Source: Cystobacter fuscus (GTDB lineage Bacteria > Myxococcota > Myxococcia > Myxococcales > Myxococcaceae). From it: DNA of 64,000 nucleotides. The stretch's first letter is position 1. Each line of letters starts with the position of its first letter. Below are positions 44,526 to 54,433 of the stretch, in pieces. The notes under the pieces were generated by a model that was given only the letters and a program-made list of their open reading frames with translations, did no database searches and had not been told where the DNA came from. Location of the stretch: the NCBI RefSeq assembly GCF_002305875.1, contig NZ_CP022098.1, positions 10,726,001 to 10,790,000 on the forward strand. The letters run 5' to 3'. The position numbers and the translations under genes were made by a program.

Positions 44526-45743
44526 ATGAAGATCATCTACCTGCACCAGTACTTCACCACGCCCACCATGCACGGCGGCACCCGGTCCTACGAGCTCGCC
44601 CGCCGCCTGGTCGGCATGGGACACGAGGTGCACCTGGTGACCTCGGACACCGAGCCCACCCGGGGCACGAAGGGCTGGCGCGAGACGAACGAGAGCGGCA
44701 TCCACGTGCACTGGCTCCCGGTGCCCTATTCCAACTCGATGAACTACGGGGACCGGATGCGCGCCTTCAGCCACTTCGCCCTCAACTCCGCGCAGCGGGC
44801 GATGCGGCTGTCGGGGGACGTGGTCTTCGCCACGAGCACCCCGCTGACCATCGCCGTGCCGGGCATCCTCGCCTCGCGCTGGAACAACAAGCCCATGGTC
44901 TTCGAGGTGAGGGATCTCTGGCCCGCCCTGCCCATCGCGGTCGGCGCGCTCAAGAGCCGCCCCGCCATCCTCGCCGCCCAGTTGCTCGAGCGGGCCGCCT
45001 ACGCGGGAGCGGCGCACATCGTCGCGCTCTCGCCGGGGATGAAGGCCGGAGTGGAGGCGGCGGGCGTCTCCCCGGAGAAGATCACCGTCATCCCGAACCT
45101 CTGCGACCCGGAGCGCTTCCAGGTCCCTGCCTCGGCGGGCGCGAAGTTCCGGAGCAGGTACCCGTGGCTCGGGGCTCGGCCCATGGTCCTGTACGCGGGC
45201 ACCCTCGGCCTGGTGAATGGGGTGGAGTACCTCGTGCGGGTCGCCGCGGACATGCTCAAGCGAGACCCGGAGGTGCGCTTCGTCATCATGGGACACGGAC
45301 GCGAGGAGCAGGCCCTGCACGGGCTGGCCGAGCGCCTGGGCGTGCGCGACCGCAACCTCTTCTTCCTGCCCAGCGTGCCCAAGGCGGAGATCCCCGCGGT
45401 GCTCTCCGCGACCACCATCGCCACCTCGCTCTTCACCGACGTGCCGGGCATGCAGGACAACTCCGCCAACAAGTTCTTCGACGCGCTCGCCGCCAGCCGG
45501 CCCCTCGCGCTCAACTACGGCGGCTGGCAGGCGGAGCTGCTCGAGCGGGAGCGGTTCGGCCTGTACCTGCCCCCCAAGGACACCGCCGCCGCGAGCGAGC
45601 TGCTGGCCAACAGGCTGCGTGACTCCCAGTGGCTCGCCGAGGCGGGGGCGCGGGCGGGACGGCTCGGCCGGGAGCGCTTCTCCGCGGACTCCGCGGCCCA
45701 CCGGCTCGCCGAAGTGCTCCAACGCGCGGTGGGCAGGGCGTGA
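44526..45743 (+). CDS. Glycosyltransferase family 4
   Basis: Cytoplasmic or membrane-associated retaining GT-B enzyme of 405 residues. N-terminal domain: YLHQYFTTPTMHGGTRSYELARRLVGMGHEVHLVT, as in WbuB-like enzymes. C-terminal domain: MVLYAGTLGLVNGVEYLVRVA and the nucleotide-sugar Glu region PGMQDNSANKFFDALAASRPLALNYGGW. It would add one sugar to the growing lipid-linked repeat unit. It is the only clear conventional glycosyltransferase in the locus, so either the repeat unit is simple or others lie elsewhere. The start is just one base after the polymerase stop. Confidence 0.9.
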   Translation: MKIIYLHQYFTTPTMHGGTRSYELARRLVGMGHEVHLVTSDTEPTRGTKGWRETNESGIHVHWLPVPYSNSMNYGDRMRAFSHFALNSAQRAMRLSGDVVFATSTPLTIAVPGILASRWNNKPMVFEVRDLWPALPIAVGALKSRPAILAAQLLERAAYAGAAHIVALSPGMKAGVEAAGVSPEKITVIPNLCDPERFQVPASAGAKFRSRYPWLGARPMVLYAGTLGLVNGVEYLVRVAADMLKRDPEVRFVIMGHGREEQALHGLAERLGVRDRNLFFLPSVPKAEIPAVLSATTIATSLFTDVPGMQDNSANKFFDALAASRPLALNYGGWQAELLERERFGLYLPPKDTAAASELLANRLRDSQWLAEAGARAGRLGRERFSADSAAHRLAEVLQRAVGRA

Positions 45744-47059
45744 CACGTCGGTCGCTGGGAGGCAACTTCGCCTGGACGCTCTCGTCCGGGCTCGTGTACG
45801 CGCTCGCCCAGTGGGGCGTGCTGGTGGCCTGTGCCCGGCTCGGCACCATGGAGCTGCTGGGCGAGTTCGCCCTCGGCCTGGCCCTCACCGCCCCGGTGAT
45901 GCTCCTCGCGCGGATGAACCTGCGCACGCTCCAGGCCACCGATGCCCGGGGCACCCATGGCTTCGAGCACTACCTCGGGTTGATGGTGCTCAACGTGCTC
46001 GGGGGAGTGCTGCTGTGCTGCGCCATCGGCTGGCTGGCGGGGTATCCGGCGCGCTCCGGCCTCGTCATCGCGCTGCTCGCGCTGGCCAAGGGCTTCGAGG
46101 CTCTCAGCGAGGTGTTCTACGGCGCCCTGCAGAAAGCCGAGCGGATGGGCCTCATCGCCCGCTCGATCATCGCCAAGAGCGTGCTCTCCGTGGTGCTCGT
46201 GGCGCTCGCGCTCGTGCTCACGAGGAGCGCGGCCGCCGCGGCCGCGGCCCTGGGACTGTCCTGGGCGCTCGTGCTCGTCCTGTTCGACGCCCATGCGTAC
46301 CGGCGCGTGTTCGGCGGGGAGTCTCCCTGGGGCCGGGTGTGGCGCACACCGTGGCGGGAGCAGGGCGCGCACCTGAAGAGCCTGCTGGGACTCGCCTACG
46401 CGCTGGGAATCACCGCCCTGCTGGGCTCGCTGCGCCCCAACGTGCCCCGCTACCTCCTGGAGGCGCACGCGGGCCAGGCCGAGCTGGGCATGTTCGCCGC
46501 GCTCGCCTACTTCACGGCCCTGGGAGGCCGGGTGGTCCATGCGCTCGGGCAGGCGGTGAGCCCCCGGTTGGGGCGCTACCACGCGGCGGGGGACGCGACG
46601 CGCTACGGCCGGACGCTCGCGGGCTTCACGGGAGGGGCGGCCCTGGTGGGCGTGTGCGCCATCGCCGGCGCGGCGTTGCTCGGGCGCCCGGTGCTGACGC
46701 TCTTCTATGGGGCCGCCTACGCGCGCAACCTCGAGCTGTTCGTCTGGCTCATGGGCGCCGCCGCGCTGGAGTACGTCTGTGTGAGCCTGCAATTCGGGCT
46801 CACGGCGGCGCGGGAGCTGAAGGTACAGGCGCCACTGCTCGTCCTCTCCGTCCTGGTGGTCGCGCTGGGCAGCGCCTGGTGGGTGCCCACCGTGGGGACC
46901 GTGGGCGCGGCATGGGCCCTGGCGTTGGGCTGGCTCGTCGAGCTGAGCGGCGGCGCGTGGCTCGCCGTGCGCGCCTGGAGGCGCCTCGCGCTCCAGGAGG
47001 CGGAAGCCGGCGGATGCGCACGCACCAACACAAGGCCCGGGCTCCGGGGCGATTGGTGA
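45740..47059 (+). CDS. Wzx-type oligosaccharide flippase
   Basis: Polytopic MATE/MOP-superfamily protein of 439 residues with about 12 helices, matching the lipid-linked oligosaccharide flippase family. GGNFAWTLSSGLVYALAQWGVLV begins the first helices, with RPNVPRYLLEAHAGQAELGMFAALAYF in the middle. It would turn undecaprenyl-PP repeat units across the inner membrane. GTG 45740 overlaps the preceding stop (GTGA), so it is translationally coupled to the glycosyltransferase gene. The C-terminal tail (RTNTRPGLRGDW) is hydrophilic. Confidence 0.85.
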   Translation: MTRRSLGGNFAWTLSSGLVYALAQWGVLVACARLGTMELLGEFALGLALTAPVMLLARMNLRTLQATDARGTHGFEHYLGLMVLNVLGGVLLCCAIGWLAGYPARSGLVIALLALAKGFEALSEVFYGALQKAERMGLIARSIIAKSVLSVVLVALALVLTRSAAAAAAALGLSWALVLVLFDAHAYRRVFGGESPWGRVWRTPWREQGAHLKSLLGLAYALGITALLGSLRPNVPRYLLEAHAGQAELGMFAALAYFTALGGRVVHALGQAVSPRLGRYHAAGDATRYGRTLAGFTGGAALVGVCAIAGAALLGRPVLTLFYGAAYARNLELFVWLMGAAALEYVCVSLQFGLTAARELKVQAPLLVLSVLVVALGSAWWVPTVGTVGAAWALALGWLVELSGGAWLAVRAWRRLALQEAEAGGCARTNTRPGLRGDW

Positions 47060-47775
47060 GCAACCAGGGGGGCCTCTACCCTCGAGTTCGAGCGGGTGCA
47101 TGCGCGCGGGTTCAGCTCCCTCCCCTGGGGACGGAGTCGAGCACGAAGCCCCCCGCCGGAAACCGGAGCGAGAACACATGCGGCGACAGAATGGAGCGGG
47201 GCTGTTCCTCAAGCGGTGCATCGATCGGCTGGCGGCGGCCGTGGGGCTGGTGTGCCTCTCCCCGGTGATGGCCATGACGGCGCTGGCCATCCGGACCACG
47301 ATGGGTGGCCCCGTCCTCTTCCGGCAGATGCGCCCGGGCCGCGGGGGAAGGACGTTCCAGCTCGTGAAGTTCCGCACCATGCTCGATGCGCTGGACGCGG
47401 ACGGCCAACCACTGCCCGACGAGCAGCGCCTCACGCGTGTCGGGAAGTTCCTGCGCGCGACGAGCCTGGACGAGCTGCCACAGTTGTGGAACGTGCTGCG
47501 CGGCGACATGAGCCTGGTGGGGCCCCGCCCGCTGCTGGTCGAGTACCTGCCCCGCTACTCCGCCGAGCAGGCGCGGCGCCACGACGTGCTCCCCGGCATC
47601 ACCGGCTGGGCGCAGGTGAACGGGCGCAACGCCCTGGGCTGGGAGGAGCGCTTCCAGCTCGACGTCTGGTACGTGGACCACTGGAGCCTGGCGCTGGACA
47701 CGAGGATTCTCGCGCTGACGGTCCTCCGCGTGGTGCAGCGCCAGGGCATCTCCCACGCGGGGGACGCGACGATGT

Positions 47776-48921
<1,146 letters not shown>

Positions 48922-48933
48922 TCGAGGCTCCTG

Positions 48934-48971
48934 GAAGAAAAGAGGCGTGCCGGACACTCGCCCGGCACGCC
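48934..48971 (-). terminator. Rho-independent terminator after the polysaccharide-locus lipoprotein gene
   Basis: A perfect 10-base-pair stem (GGCGTGCCGG / CCGGCACGCC, arms 48944-48953 and 48962-48971, 8-base loop) is followed on the minus strand by TCTTTTCTTC. It lies 62 bases past the stop of the gene at 49033, and separates that gene from the aminotransferase gene. This is the only hairpin in the window with a proper T-rich tail. Confidence 0.75.
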
Positions 48972-49032
48972 CTGGAGCCTGCCCGCCCACTGCCTGCCGC
49001 GCACTCAGGCGACAGGGAGGGACGACTGTCGT

Positions 49033-50250
49033 CTACCGCGCCGACAACCGCGCCGACGCGGACAGCAACCGCACGTTGAGCGCGCCGTTGCCGAAGAACT
49101 GGGTGTTGTTGCCAACCGAGTGCGTCTCGAGCCGCTTCTGGAGGTTGGTGTCATAACGGCCGAGCTTCATCAGGCCATCGTTGAACCAGCCCGTGCCGCT
49201 CCCCGAGCCGTCGACGTACTCGGTGTACCTGCCGGCCGAGGGCCAGATGACGGAGTTGAGCGTCGCGGTGAAGGCGCGGACGTCCTGATCCGTCCACTCC
49301 ATCTTCGCATCGCGCGCCTCGACGATGAAGGCCATCACCCCGTTGCCATGGGCCACGTCCTGGCCGGGGCGGGCGCGGGAGCCCCACTGGTCGCTCCAGA
49401 AGTAGGCCGACGCGTTGACGGGGTTGGGAGCCAGCTGCTTGCGCAGGGACGACGCGGCGTTGGGCAGGTTCTGGTTGATGTTGTTGAAGACAGCCATGTA
49501 GTTGGTCTTGCGCGCCGCGTCCGTCGTCATGAGCGACAGATCCATGGCGATGTAGGCCCAGTGCGCGGCCATGTGCGTCCTGTTGCGGTAGATGTAGCTG
49601 TTCGCCCCGCGCTTGAACCACTTCTCGAAGATGTTCTTCTCGGAGAACGCCAGCAGCTTGTCGTACTGCGCGCGGTAGTTGGTATTGCCGTAGACCTCGG
49701 GCGTCTCACGCATGGCGCGCAGCAGGCGCGTCACGTACCGCCAGCAGTAGCTCTCGAACAGCGGCACCTCCTGCCCCAGCGTGTCCGAGCGCGCCGAGGC
49801 CCAGCCCAGGTACACATCCTTGAACTGGCTCTTCGGCAGGGACGCGGAGCTCTTGGCGTTGTTCACCATGTTGTTGACATAGAGCAGGGCGCGGTCGAGG
49901 TATTCCGTCTTCCCCGTGGCCCGGAACATCGCGGTGTTCCCATCGATGCCATAGGCGAGGTCGTAGAATTGCCAGCTATCGAGCGAGGTGCTCTTGGGCA
50001 GGAAGCTGGAGGTGTGCTCCGAGTTCCAGTTCTTCCGGAACAGCGTCTCCCAGTCAGCCACGGAGCGCAGGCCAGCGGGCGTCGGGAGGGCGGCGAGCGC
50101 GTCCGAGTTCGAGGACAGTTCCTGCGCGAACTCCTCACCGGAGGCATCCAGCCCGGCATTGGGATCACAAGCCGCTCCGAACAGCACGGAGAGCAACATC
50201 AGCGAGGACACGGCGAGGCCACGGGTGCTTCGACGACAAAAACCAGACAT
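49033..50250 (-). CDS. Lipoprotein with alpha/alpha-toroid-like fold, possible glycan lyase or hydrolase
   Basis: Exported lipoprotein of 405 residues (signal ending GAAC, Cys28). The mature part is helical and rich in Trp, Tyr and Asn: FYDLAYGIDGNTAMFRATG, SYIYRNRTHMAAHWAYIAMDLSLM and WSDQWGSRARPGQDVAHGNGVM. This helical spacing resembles alpha/alpha-barrel polysaccharide lyases and glucuronidases, and the conserved Tyr/Arg/His clusters could be catalytic. I do not recognise the family. Position inside the polysaccharide locus suggests a role in trimming or export of the polymer. An inverted repeat (50269-50300) precedes the gene and a terminator follows, so it is a separate unit. ATG 50250. 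Confidence 0.6.
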   Translation of the reverse strand: MSGFCRRSTRGLAVSSLMLLSVLFGAACDPNAGLDASGEEFAQELSSNSDALAALPTPAGLRSVADWETLFRKNWNSEHTSSFLPKSTSLDSWQFYDLAYGIDGNTAMFRATGKTEYLDRALLYVNNMVNNAKSSASLPKSQFKDVYLGWASARSDTLGQEVPLFESYCWRYVTRLLRAMRETPEVYGNTNYRAQYDKLLAFSEKNIFEKWFKRGANSYIYRNRTHMAAHWAYIAMDLSLMTTDAARKTNYMAVFNNINQNLPNAASSLRKQLAPNPVNASAYFWSDQWGSRARPGQDVAHGNGVMAFIVEARDAKMEWTDQDVRAFTATLNSVIWPSAGRYTEYVDGSGSGTGWFNDGLMKLGRYDTNLQKRLETHSVGNNTQFFGNGALNVRLLSASARLSAR

Positions 50251-50268
50251 CAATGGCGTCCTTTTGGG

Positions 50269-50300
50269 GGGTAACCCGACGCTCGACCGGAGGGTTACCC
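50269..50300 (-). promoter_or_regulatory. GGGTAACCC/GGGTTACCC inverted repeat ahead of the lipoprotein gene
   Basis: Two 9-base arms (50269-50277 and 50292-50300) are perfectly complementary with a 14-base spacer, and lie 19 bases before the ATG, directly in front of the AAAAGGA ribosome-binding site. It may be an mRNA hairpin controlling translation or a dimeric operator. Confidence 0.45.
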
Positions 50301-50480
50301 TGTGATGTGAACGCTGAATTGCGTTCTGTTAACGGCAGAAAAGAACGTGCGTCCACGAATTGAATTCCGGCATGGGCCTTGGGATGTGACGGACAGGTTG
50401 CTCGCTCCATGGTGCGAGCCGACATGGGCCTGGCTCTCAGGCGACTCTGGTAGGAGAGCGTGGGACAGGGGGAGGTGGCC

Positions 50481-51452
50481 ATGACGATGGCGAAGCACAT
50501 GACAACGACGACCCGGTTGAAGGCAGTCCTGGTTCCCGACGCGGGAAAGCTCGCGGTGTCGGAGGACTACTTCCGCTCGGAGCAGCACCTGCGCGCGGAG
50601 GGCGTGACCCACACGCTCGTCATCGAAGGAGCCGGAACAGGCTCACTGCGGATTCCGCTCATCGTGCGACCCATCGAGCAGACGCCCTACCGGGATGCCG
50701 TCTCCCCGTATGGCTACCCGAGCGGGGTGATGGACGGGCTGAGCGAGGTGCCGAAGCAAGCGGTGGACTGGCATGGCACCGAACTCGTCAGCATCTTCGT
50801 ACGCGACCGCCTGACTGGTCCCCATTGCTTCGCGGGTGGAACGGGGCGCAACCAGGTGTTCTTCATCGACCCCCGCCTGCCCGTCGAGTTCCGGGAGATG
50901 CACCGCCGGCACATCCAACGCAACCTCCGGCAGGGCTTCGTGAGCACCTATGGCCCCGCGCGCGAGGCCTCGCTCGAGGAGCGGGAGGGATTCAAGGAAG
51001 TCTACCGGCAGACCATGGTCCGGGATGAGGCGAGCGCCCGGTACTTCTTCCCGGACACCTACTTCGAGGAGTTGTTCTCCGCACCCGCCGCCTGGCTCGC
51101 GACGACCCGCGCACCGAACGGCGACGTGGCATCCGCGGCCATCGGCGTCTCGAGCGATGGCGTGCTGCATTACTACCTCGGTGGAACAGCCGACGCCTAC
51201 CTGTCGCGCTCGCCCGCGAAGAACATCTTCACCACGTTGCTCGAGCTCGGCAGGCAGCTTGGGATGCCGCTCAACCTGGGGGGAGGAATGCAACCGGGTG
51301 ACAGCCTGGAAGCATTCAAGCGCGGCTTCGCCAACGCGAGCTTCCAGCTCTGCACCCACGAACTCATCTGCGATCCAGCGGTGTACGCCCGACTGTCCGA
51401 GGGCAGCCTCCCCTCGGACTACTTCCCAGCCTACCGGGCACCCCGGCGCTGA
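50481..51452 (+). CDS. FemAB/GNAT-type acyl- or aminoacyl-transferase (first of two paralogues)
   Basis: Soluble protein of 323 residues with the duplicated GNAT fold of the FemAB/BioF2-like family. FFIDPRLPVEFREMHRRHIQRNLRQG is the lysine/arginine-rich helix found in these proteins. YRQTMVRDEASARYFFPDTYFEELF and VLHYYLGGTADAYLSRSPAKNIFTTLLELGRQLGM-PLNLGGG form the second GNAT domain. Such enzymes put an acyl or aminoacyl group on an amino-sugar or a peptide. A second paralogue lies at 54357-55544, ending with the same YFPAYR tail. In Myxococcus exo genes ExoG and ExoI fill this role. ATG 50481 follows GGGGGAGG. Confidence 0.75.
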   Translation: MTMAKHMTTTTRLKAVLVPDAGKLAVSEDYFRSEQHLRAEGVTHTLVIEGAGTGSLRIPLIVRPIEQTPYRDAVSPYGYPSGVMDGLSEVPKQAVDWHGTELVSIFVRDRLTGPHCFAGGTGRNQVFFIDPRLPVEFREMHRRHIQRNLRQGFVSTYGPAREASLEEREGFKEVYRQTMVRDEASARYFFPDTYFEELFSAPAAWLATTRAPNGDVASAAIGVSSDGVLHYYLGGTADAYLSRSPAKNIFTTLLELGRQLGMPLNLGGGMQPGDSLEAFKRGFANASFQLCTHELICDPAVYARLSEGSLPSDYFPAYRAPRR

Positions 51453-51456
51453 ACCT

Positions 51457-51487
51457 GGAGCCGGGCCTGGAAACCAGGCCCGGCTCC
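51457..51487. terminator. Perfect 14-base-pair hairpin between convergent FemAB-like and PglF-like genes
   Basis: GGAGCCGGGCCTGG pairs exactly with CCAGGCCCGGCTCC across an AAA loop, four bases after one stop and seven before the end of the opposite gene. It is the strongest hairpin in the window. It has no T tract but its position fits a bidirectional terminator. Confidence 0.6.
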
Positions 51488-51493
51488 GAGCAC

Positions 51494-53428
51494 TCACCGC
51501 TGCTCGGACCGCCCACCCATCCCGGGCCTCGCCGGCTTGTACGTCGGGATGAGGTGGCGCAGGGCGAGCATCACTCCGGACGAGTCACCCGCCTGCGCCA
51601 CCCGCCGCAGCCGCTCGAGCTGGAGCTGGAAGTCCGCGGGGGGCAAGGGGCTCTGGGCCACCTTGATGCGGTTGCGGACCTGGTGGGTGCGCTCCTCCTC
51701 CTCGCTCATGAGCGTCTCCTCGAGCTTCTCGCCCGGACGCAGTCCGGTGTAGACGATGTGGATGTCCTTGCCCGGCACCAGGCCCGACATGGTGATCATG
51801 TTCGCGGCGAGCTCGGCGATGCGCACGGGGGTGCCCATGTCGAGGATGCACAGCTCTCCATAGCCCGCCAGCCCCGCCTGCACCACGAGCCCGACGGCCT
51901 CGGGGATGACCATGAAGTAGCGGGTGCAGTCCGGGTGCGTCACCGTGACCGGCCCACCCCGCTGGATCTGCTGCTTGAAGAGTGGCACCACGCTGCCCGC
52001 CGAGCCGAGCACATTGCCAAAGCGCACGGCGGTGAAGGCGGTATGTGAACGAGCCGCGACGTCCCGGATGACCATCTCGGCGAGCCGCTTGGAAGCCCCC
52101 ATGACCGAGGTGGGATGGACCGCCTTGTCGGTGGAGATGAGCACGAAGCGCTCCACGCCACAGACATCGGCCATGCGCGCGACGTTCAGGGTGCCAAAGA
52201 CGTTGTTCTTGATGGCTTCCTCGGGCGAGTCCTCCATCAAGGGCACGTGCTTGTGCGCGGCCGCGTGGAACACGTACTCCGGGGCGTGATCCCTTCCAAT
52301 ACGCATCAGCCGCTCCTGGTCCCGGATGTCCGCCACGATGGCGCTCACCGGCAGCAGCGGGTAGCGCTCCTGGAGCTGGCGCACGAGGAAGTAGAGCTCG
52401 TTCTCGTTGATGTCGAGCAACACGAGCGAAGCGGGCCCATGCGCGGCGACCTGACGGGCGATCTCACTGCCAATGGAACCCGCGCTCCCGGTGACGAGGA
52501 TGCGACGGCCCGCGACGCGCCGGTGCACCTCCTCCTGATCGAAGGAGACCACATCCCGGGGCAGCAGGTGCTCCGGGCTCAGCTCGTGCAGCATCGCGGC
52601 GGTGATCTTCTGGTCGAGGTAGGCGAAGGAGGCGGGAATGATCTTGAAGCCAACGCTCCGGTTCTTGCACAGGCCGAGAATGTGGCGGATGCGCTCGGGA
52701 GGCAGGCTGGGGATGGCGATGAGCACCTGGGTCACGCGGTGCCTGGCCACCAGCTCCGGCAAGGCATTGATGGAGCCGAGCACCTGTTTGCCATTGAGGA
52801 AGGTGCCGTGCTTGGCCGGATCGTCGTCCACGAGCCCGATGACATGCCAGGGGCTGCTCGGCGTGCGCAGCAGATCGTGCAACAGCAGGTCCCCGGCGCT
52901 ACCAGCCCCGACGACGATCGTCCGCTGCGTGCCCTGGGCCCGGGAGCGCTTCTGATCGAGGTACCACAGCCGGACCGTCCGCGGGACGAAGCGGTAGAAC
53001 CCCATCAGCGCCGTGGCGAGGATGAACTCGATGGCGACCACCGAACGCGGTGGGGCCTCGAAGAAGGAGAAGAGCCGGAGCGCCTCGAACACGAGGGTGG
53101 CGGACACGTTGGCCAGGACGAGCCGGACCGCCTCGTTGAGACCAGACCTGCGAAATGACCAGCGCTGCAACCCGAACCGCGCCAGCATGGCCAGACGCAC
53201 CAGGAGCAGCAGCGGCACACCTTGCTTGAACGCCGTCCACCCCTGCTTGGGCAACACTCCATCGAAGCGCAGCATCATCGCGCACAAGAGCGCACTGCCC
53301 GTGAGGACCGCGTCCGTCAGCAACACGAACAATGAACGGAGGAGTGGAAAACACCGCTGACCACCTTCCGCTTGCGCCATCGGGCGCCCGGTCAATAGAA
53401 GTACTCCCCCACTCATTCCACGAGCCAT
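51494..53428 (-). CDS. UDP-sugar 4,6-dehydratase, PglF/CapD type
   Basis: Membrane-anchored enzyme of 644 residues. Four hydrophobic helices (about 25-125) precede a first Rossmann domain (TIVVGAGSAGDLLL) and the catalytic short-chain dehydrogenase domain (ILVTGSAGSIGSEIARQ). The motif STDKAVHPTSVMGASK replaces the usual Tyr with Met as in PglF/FlaA1/WbpM. It removes water from UDP-GlcNAc to give the 4-keto-6-deoxy sugar used by the PglE-like aminotransferase. ATG 53428 follows GAGGAG. It converges on the first FemAB-like gene and is divergent from the PglD-like gene. Confidence 0.92.
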   Translation of the reverse strand: MARGMSGGVLLLTGRPMAQAEGGQRCFPLLRSLFVLLTDAVLTGSALLCAMMLRFDGVLPKQGWTAFKQGVPLLLLVRLAMLARFGLQRWSFRRSGLNEAVRLVLANVSATLVFEALRLFSFFEAPPRSVVAIEFILATALMGFYRFVPRTVRLWYLDQKRSRAQGTQRTIVVGAGSAGDLLLHDLLRTPSSPWHVIGLVDDDPAKHGTFLNGKQVLGSINALPELVARHRVTQVLIAIPSLPPERIRHILGLCKNRSVGFKIIPASFAYLDQKITAAMLHELSPEHLLPRDVVSFDQEEVHRRVAGRRILVTGSAGSIGSEIARQVAAHGPASLVLLDINENELYFLVRQLQERYPLLPVSAIVADIRDQERLMRIGRDHAPEYVFHAAAHKHVPLMEDSPEEAIKNNVFGTLNVARMADVCGVERFVLISTDKAVHPTSVMGASKRLAEMVIRDVAARSHTAFTAVRFGNVLGSAGSVVPLFKQQIQRGGPVTVTHPDCTRYFMVIPEAVGLVVQAGLAGYGELCILDMGTPVRIAELAANMITMSGLVPGKDIHIVYTGLRPGEKLEETLMSEEEERTHQVRNRIKVAQSPLPPADFQLQLERLRRVAQAGDSSGVMLALRHLIPTYKPARPGMGGRSEQR

Positions 53429-53776
53429 CAGCTCTCCTCACTCTGAACTCATGCGGGCACCGCGCACGCCGTGCCGTCGTCCCGCTTAGGTTGACAGCAG
53501 AAGATGAACAGAAATGAGAACGATTGATAGCTGCCCTCGGGAGCATGGCACTGTGATAGGAAAAACATGAAAGGCAATGAGCCCGATCCTCGTCCTGTCG
53601 GGCAAGTCGCGGGGCGCGCCACGCCGCGCCACATCTGCACGGACGCGGGCACGAGCCGCGCACGTGCAGCCCCACGAAGACTGTTCACGCGGCATCCCGG
53701 GAGGTGAGGCATGCGTATCAATGACGAGGTGGGTGGTGCCGATTGCCCATCCAAGCCCTATCTTCCGCTCCGGTGA
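53429..53776. other. Intergenic region between divergent PglF-like and PglD-like genes
   Basis: About 350 bases, richer in AT around 53490-53570. A consensus TTGACA stands at 53491-53496 but only a poor -10 (ATGAGA) follows at 17 bases. No gene or clear dyad was seen. Confidence 0.35.
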
Positions 53777-54433
53777 ATGCTCGTGGCACAAACGAAAACA
53801 AAACCCAGGCTGGTCATCTATGGATGTGGAGGCCACGGAAAGGTGGTCGCCGACATCGCGTTGGCCCGCGGCATGACCGTCGAGGGCTTCCTCGACGACA
53901 GAGCGCTCGAGGGGAAAAGGGTTTTCGGCCTTCCCATCCTCGGTGGGCCCGCGTGGCTCGAGGTGTTCCGGTCCGAAGTGAGTGTCGCGCTGGGAATTGG
54001 AGAGAACCGCGCGCGGTACCGCATCTACAAGCTGTGCGAAAGGCTGGGAATGACGCCGGTCACCTTGATCCATCCCACCGCCACCGTGGCGGCGTCCGCC
54101 CAGCTCGGAGCGGGCGTCGTGGTCATGGCCCAGGCGGTCATCAACCCGGACGCACGCGTCGCGAATGGGGCGATCATCAACAGCGGCGCCATCGTCGAGC
54201 ACGACTGCGAGATCGGCGCGTTCGCCCACCTCTCCCCCAACGCGACACTGGGGGGAAACGTGAGGATCGGGGCCCTCACGCACCTCGGCCTCGCGGCCTC
54301 GGTCCTGCCTGGCAAGGCCGTCGGAGAGGAAACGGTGGTCGGCGCCGGCGCGGTGGTCACCTCCGACATTCCCTCCCGAGTGGTGGTGGCTGGCGTTCCC
54401 GCGCGCGTTCAACGCCAACGCGAGGAGACCTGA
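53777..54433 (+). CDS. NeuD/PglD-type sugar O/N-acetyltransferase
   Basis: Left-handed beta-helix acetyltransferase of 218 residues. The N-terminal Rossmann-like part VIYGCGGHGKVVADIALARG precedes hexapeptide repeats (AQLGAGVVVMAQAVINPDARVANGAIINSGAIVEHDCEIG). His in VEHDCEIG is the general base of PglD. The C-terminal helix turns at VVTSDIPSRVVVAGVPARV. It would acetylate the amino-sugar made by the PglE-like enzyme. ATG 53777 lacks a good ribosome-binding site (GGTGA is very close), so the start could be slightly different. It overlaps the convergent FemAB-like gene by 77 bases. Confidence 0.9.
   Translation: MLVAQTKTKPRLVIYGCGGHGKVVADIALARGMTVEGFLDDRALEGKRVFGLPILGGPAWLEVFRSEVSVALGIGENRARYRIYKLCERLGMTPVTLIHPTATVAASAQLGAGVVVMAQAVINPDARVANGAIINSGAIVEHDCEIGAFAHLSPNATLGGNVRIGALTHLGLAASVLPGKAVGEETVVGAGAVVTSDIPSRVVVAGVPARVQRQREET

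Noticed and set aside
53491-53519. TTGACA promoter for the PglD-like gene
   Set aside because: The -35 is perfect but the -10 is poor and it lies nearly 260 bases from the start codon; kept only as a remark.
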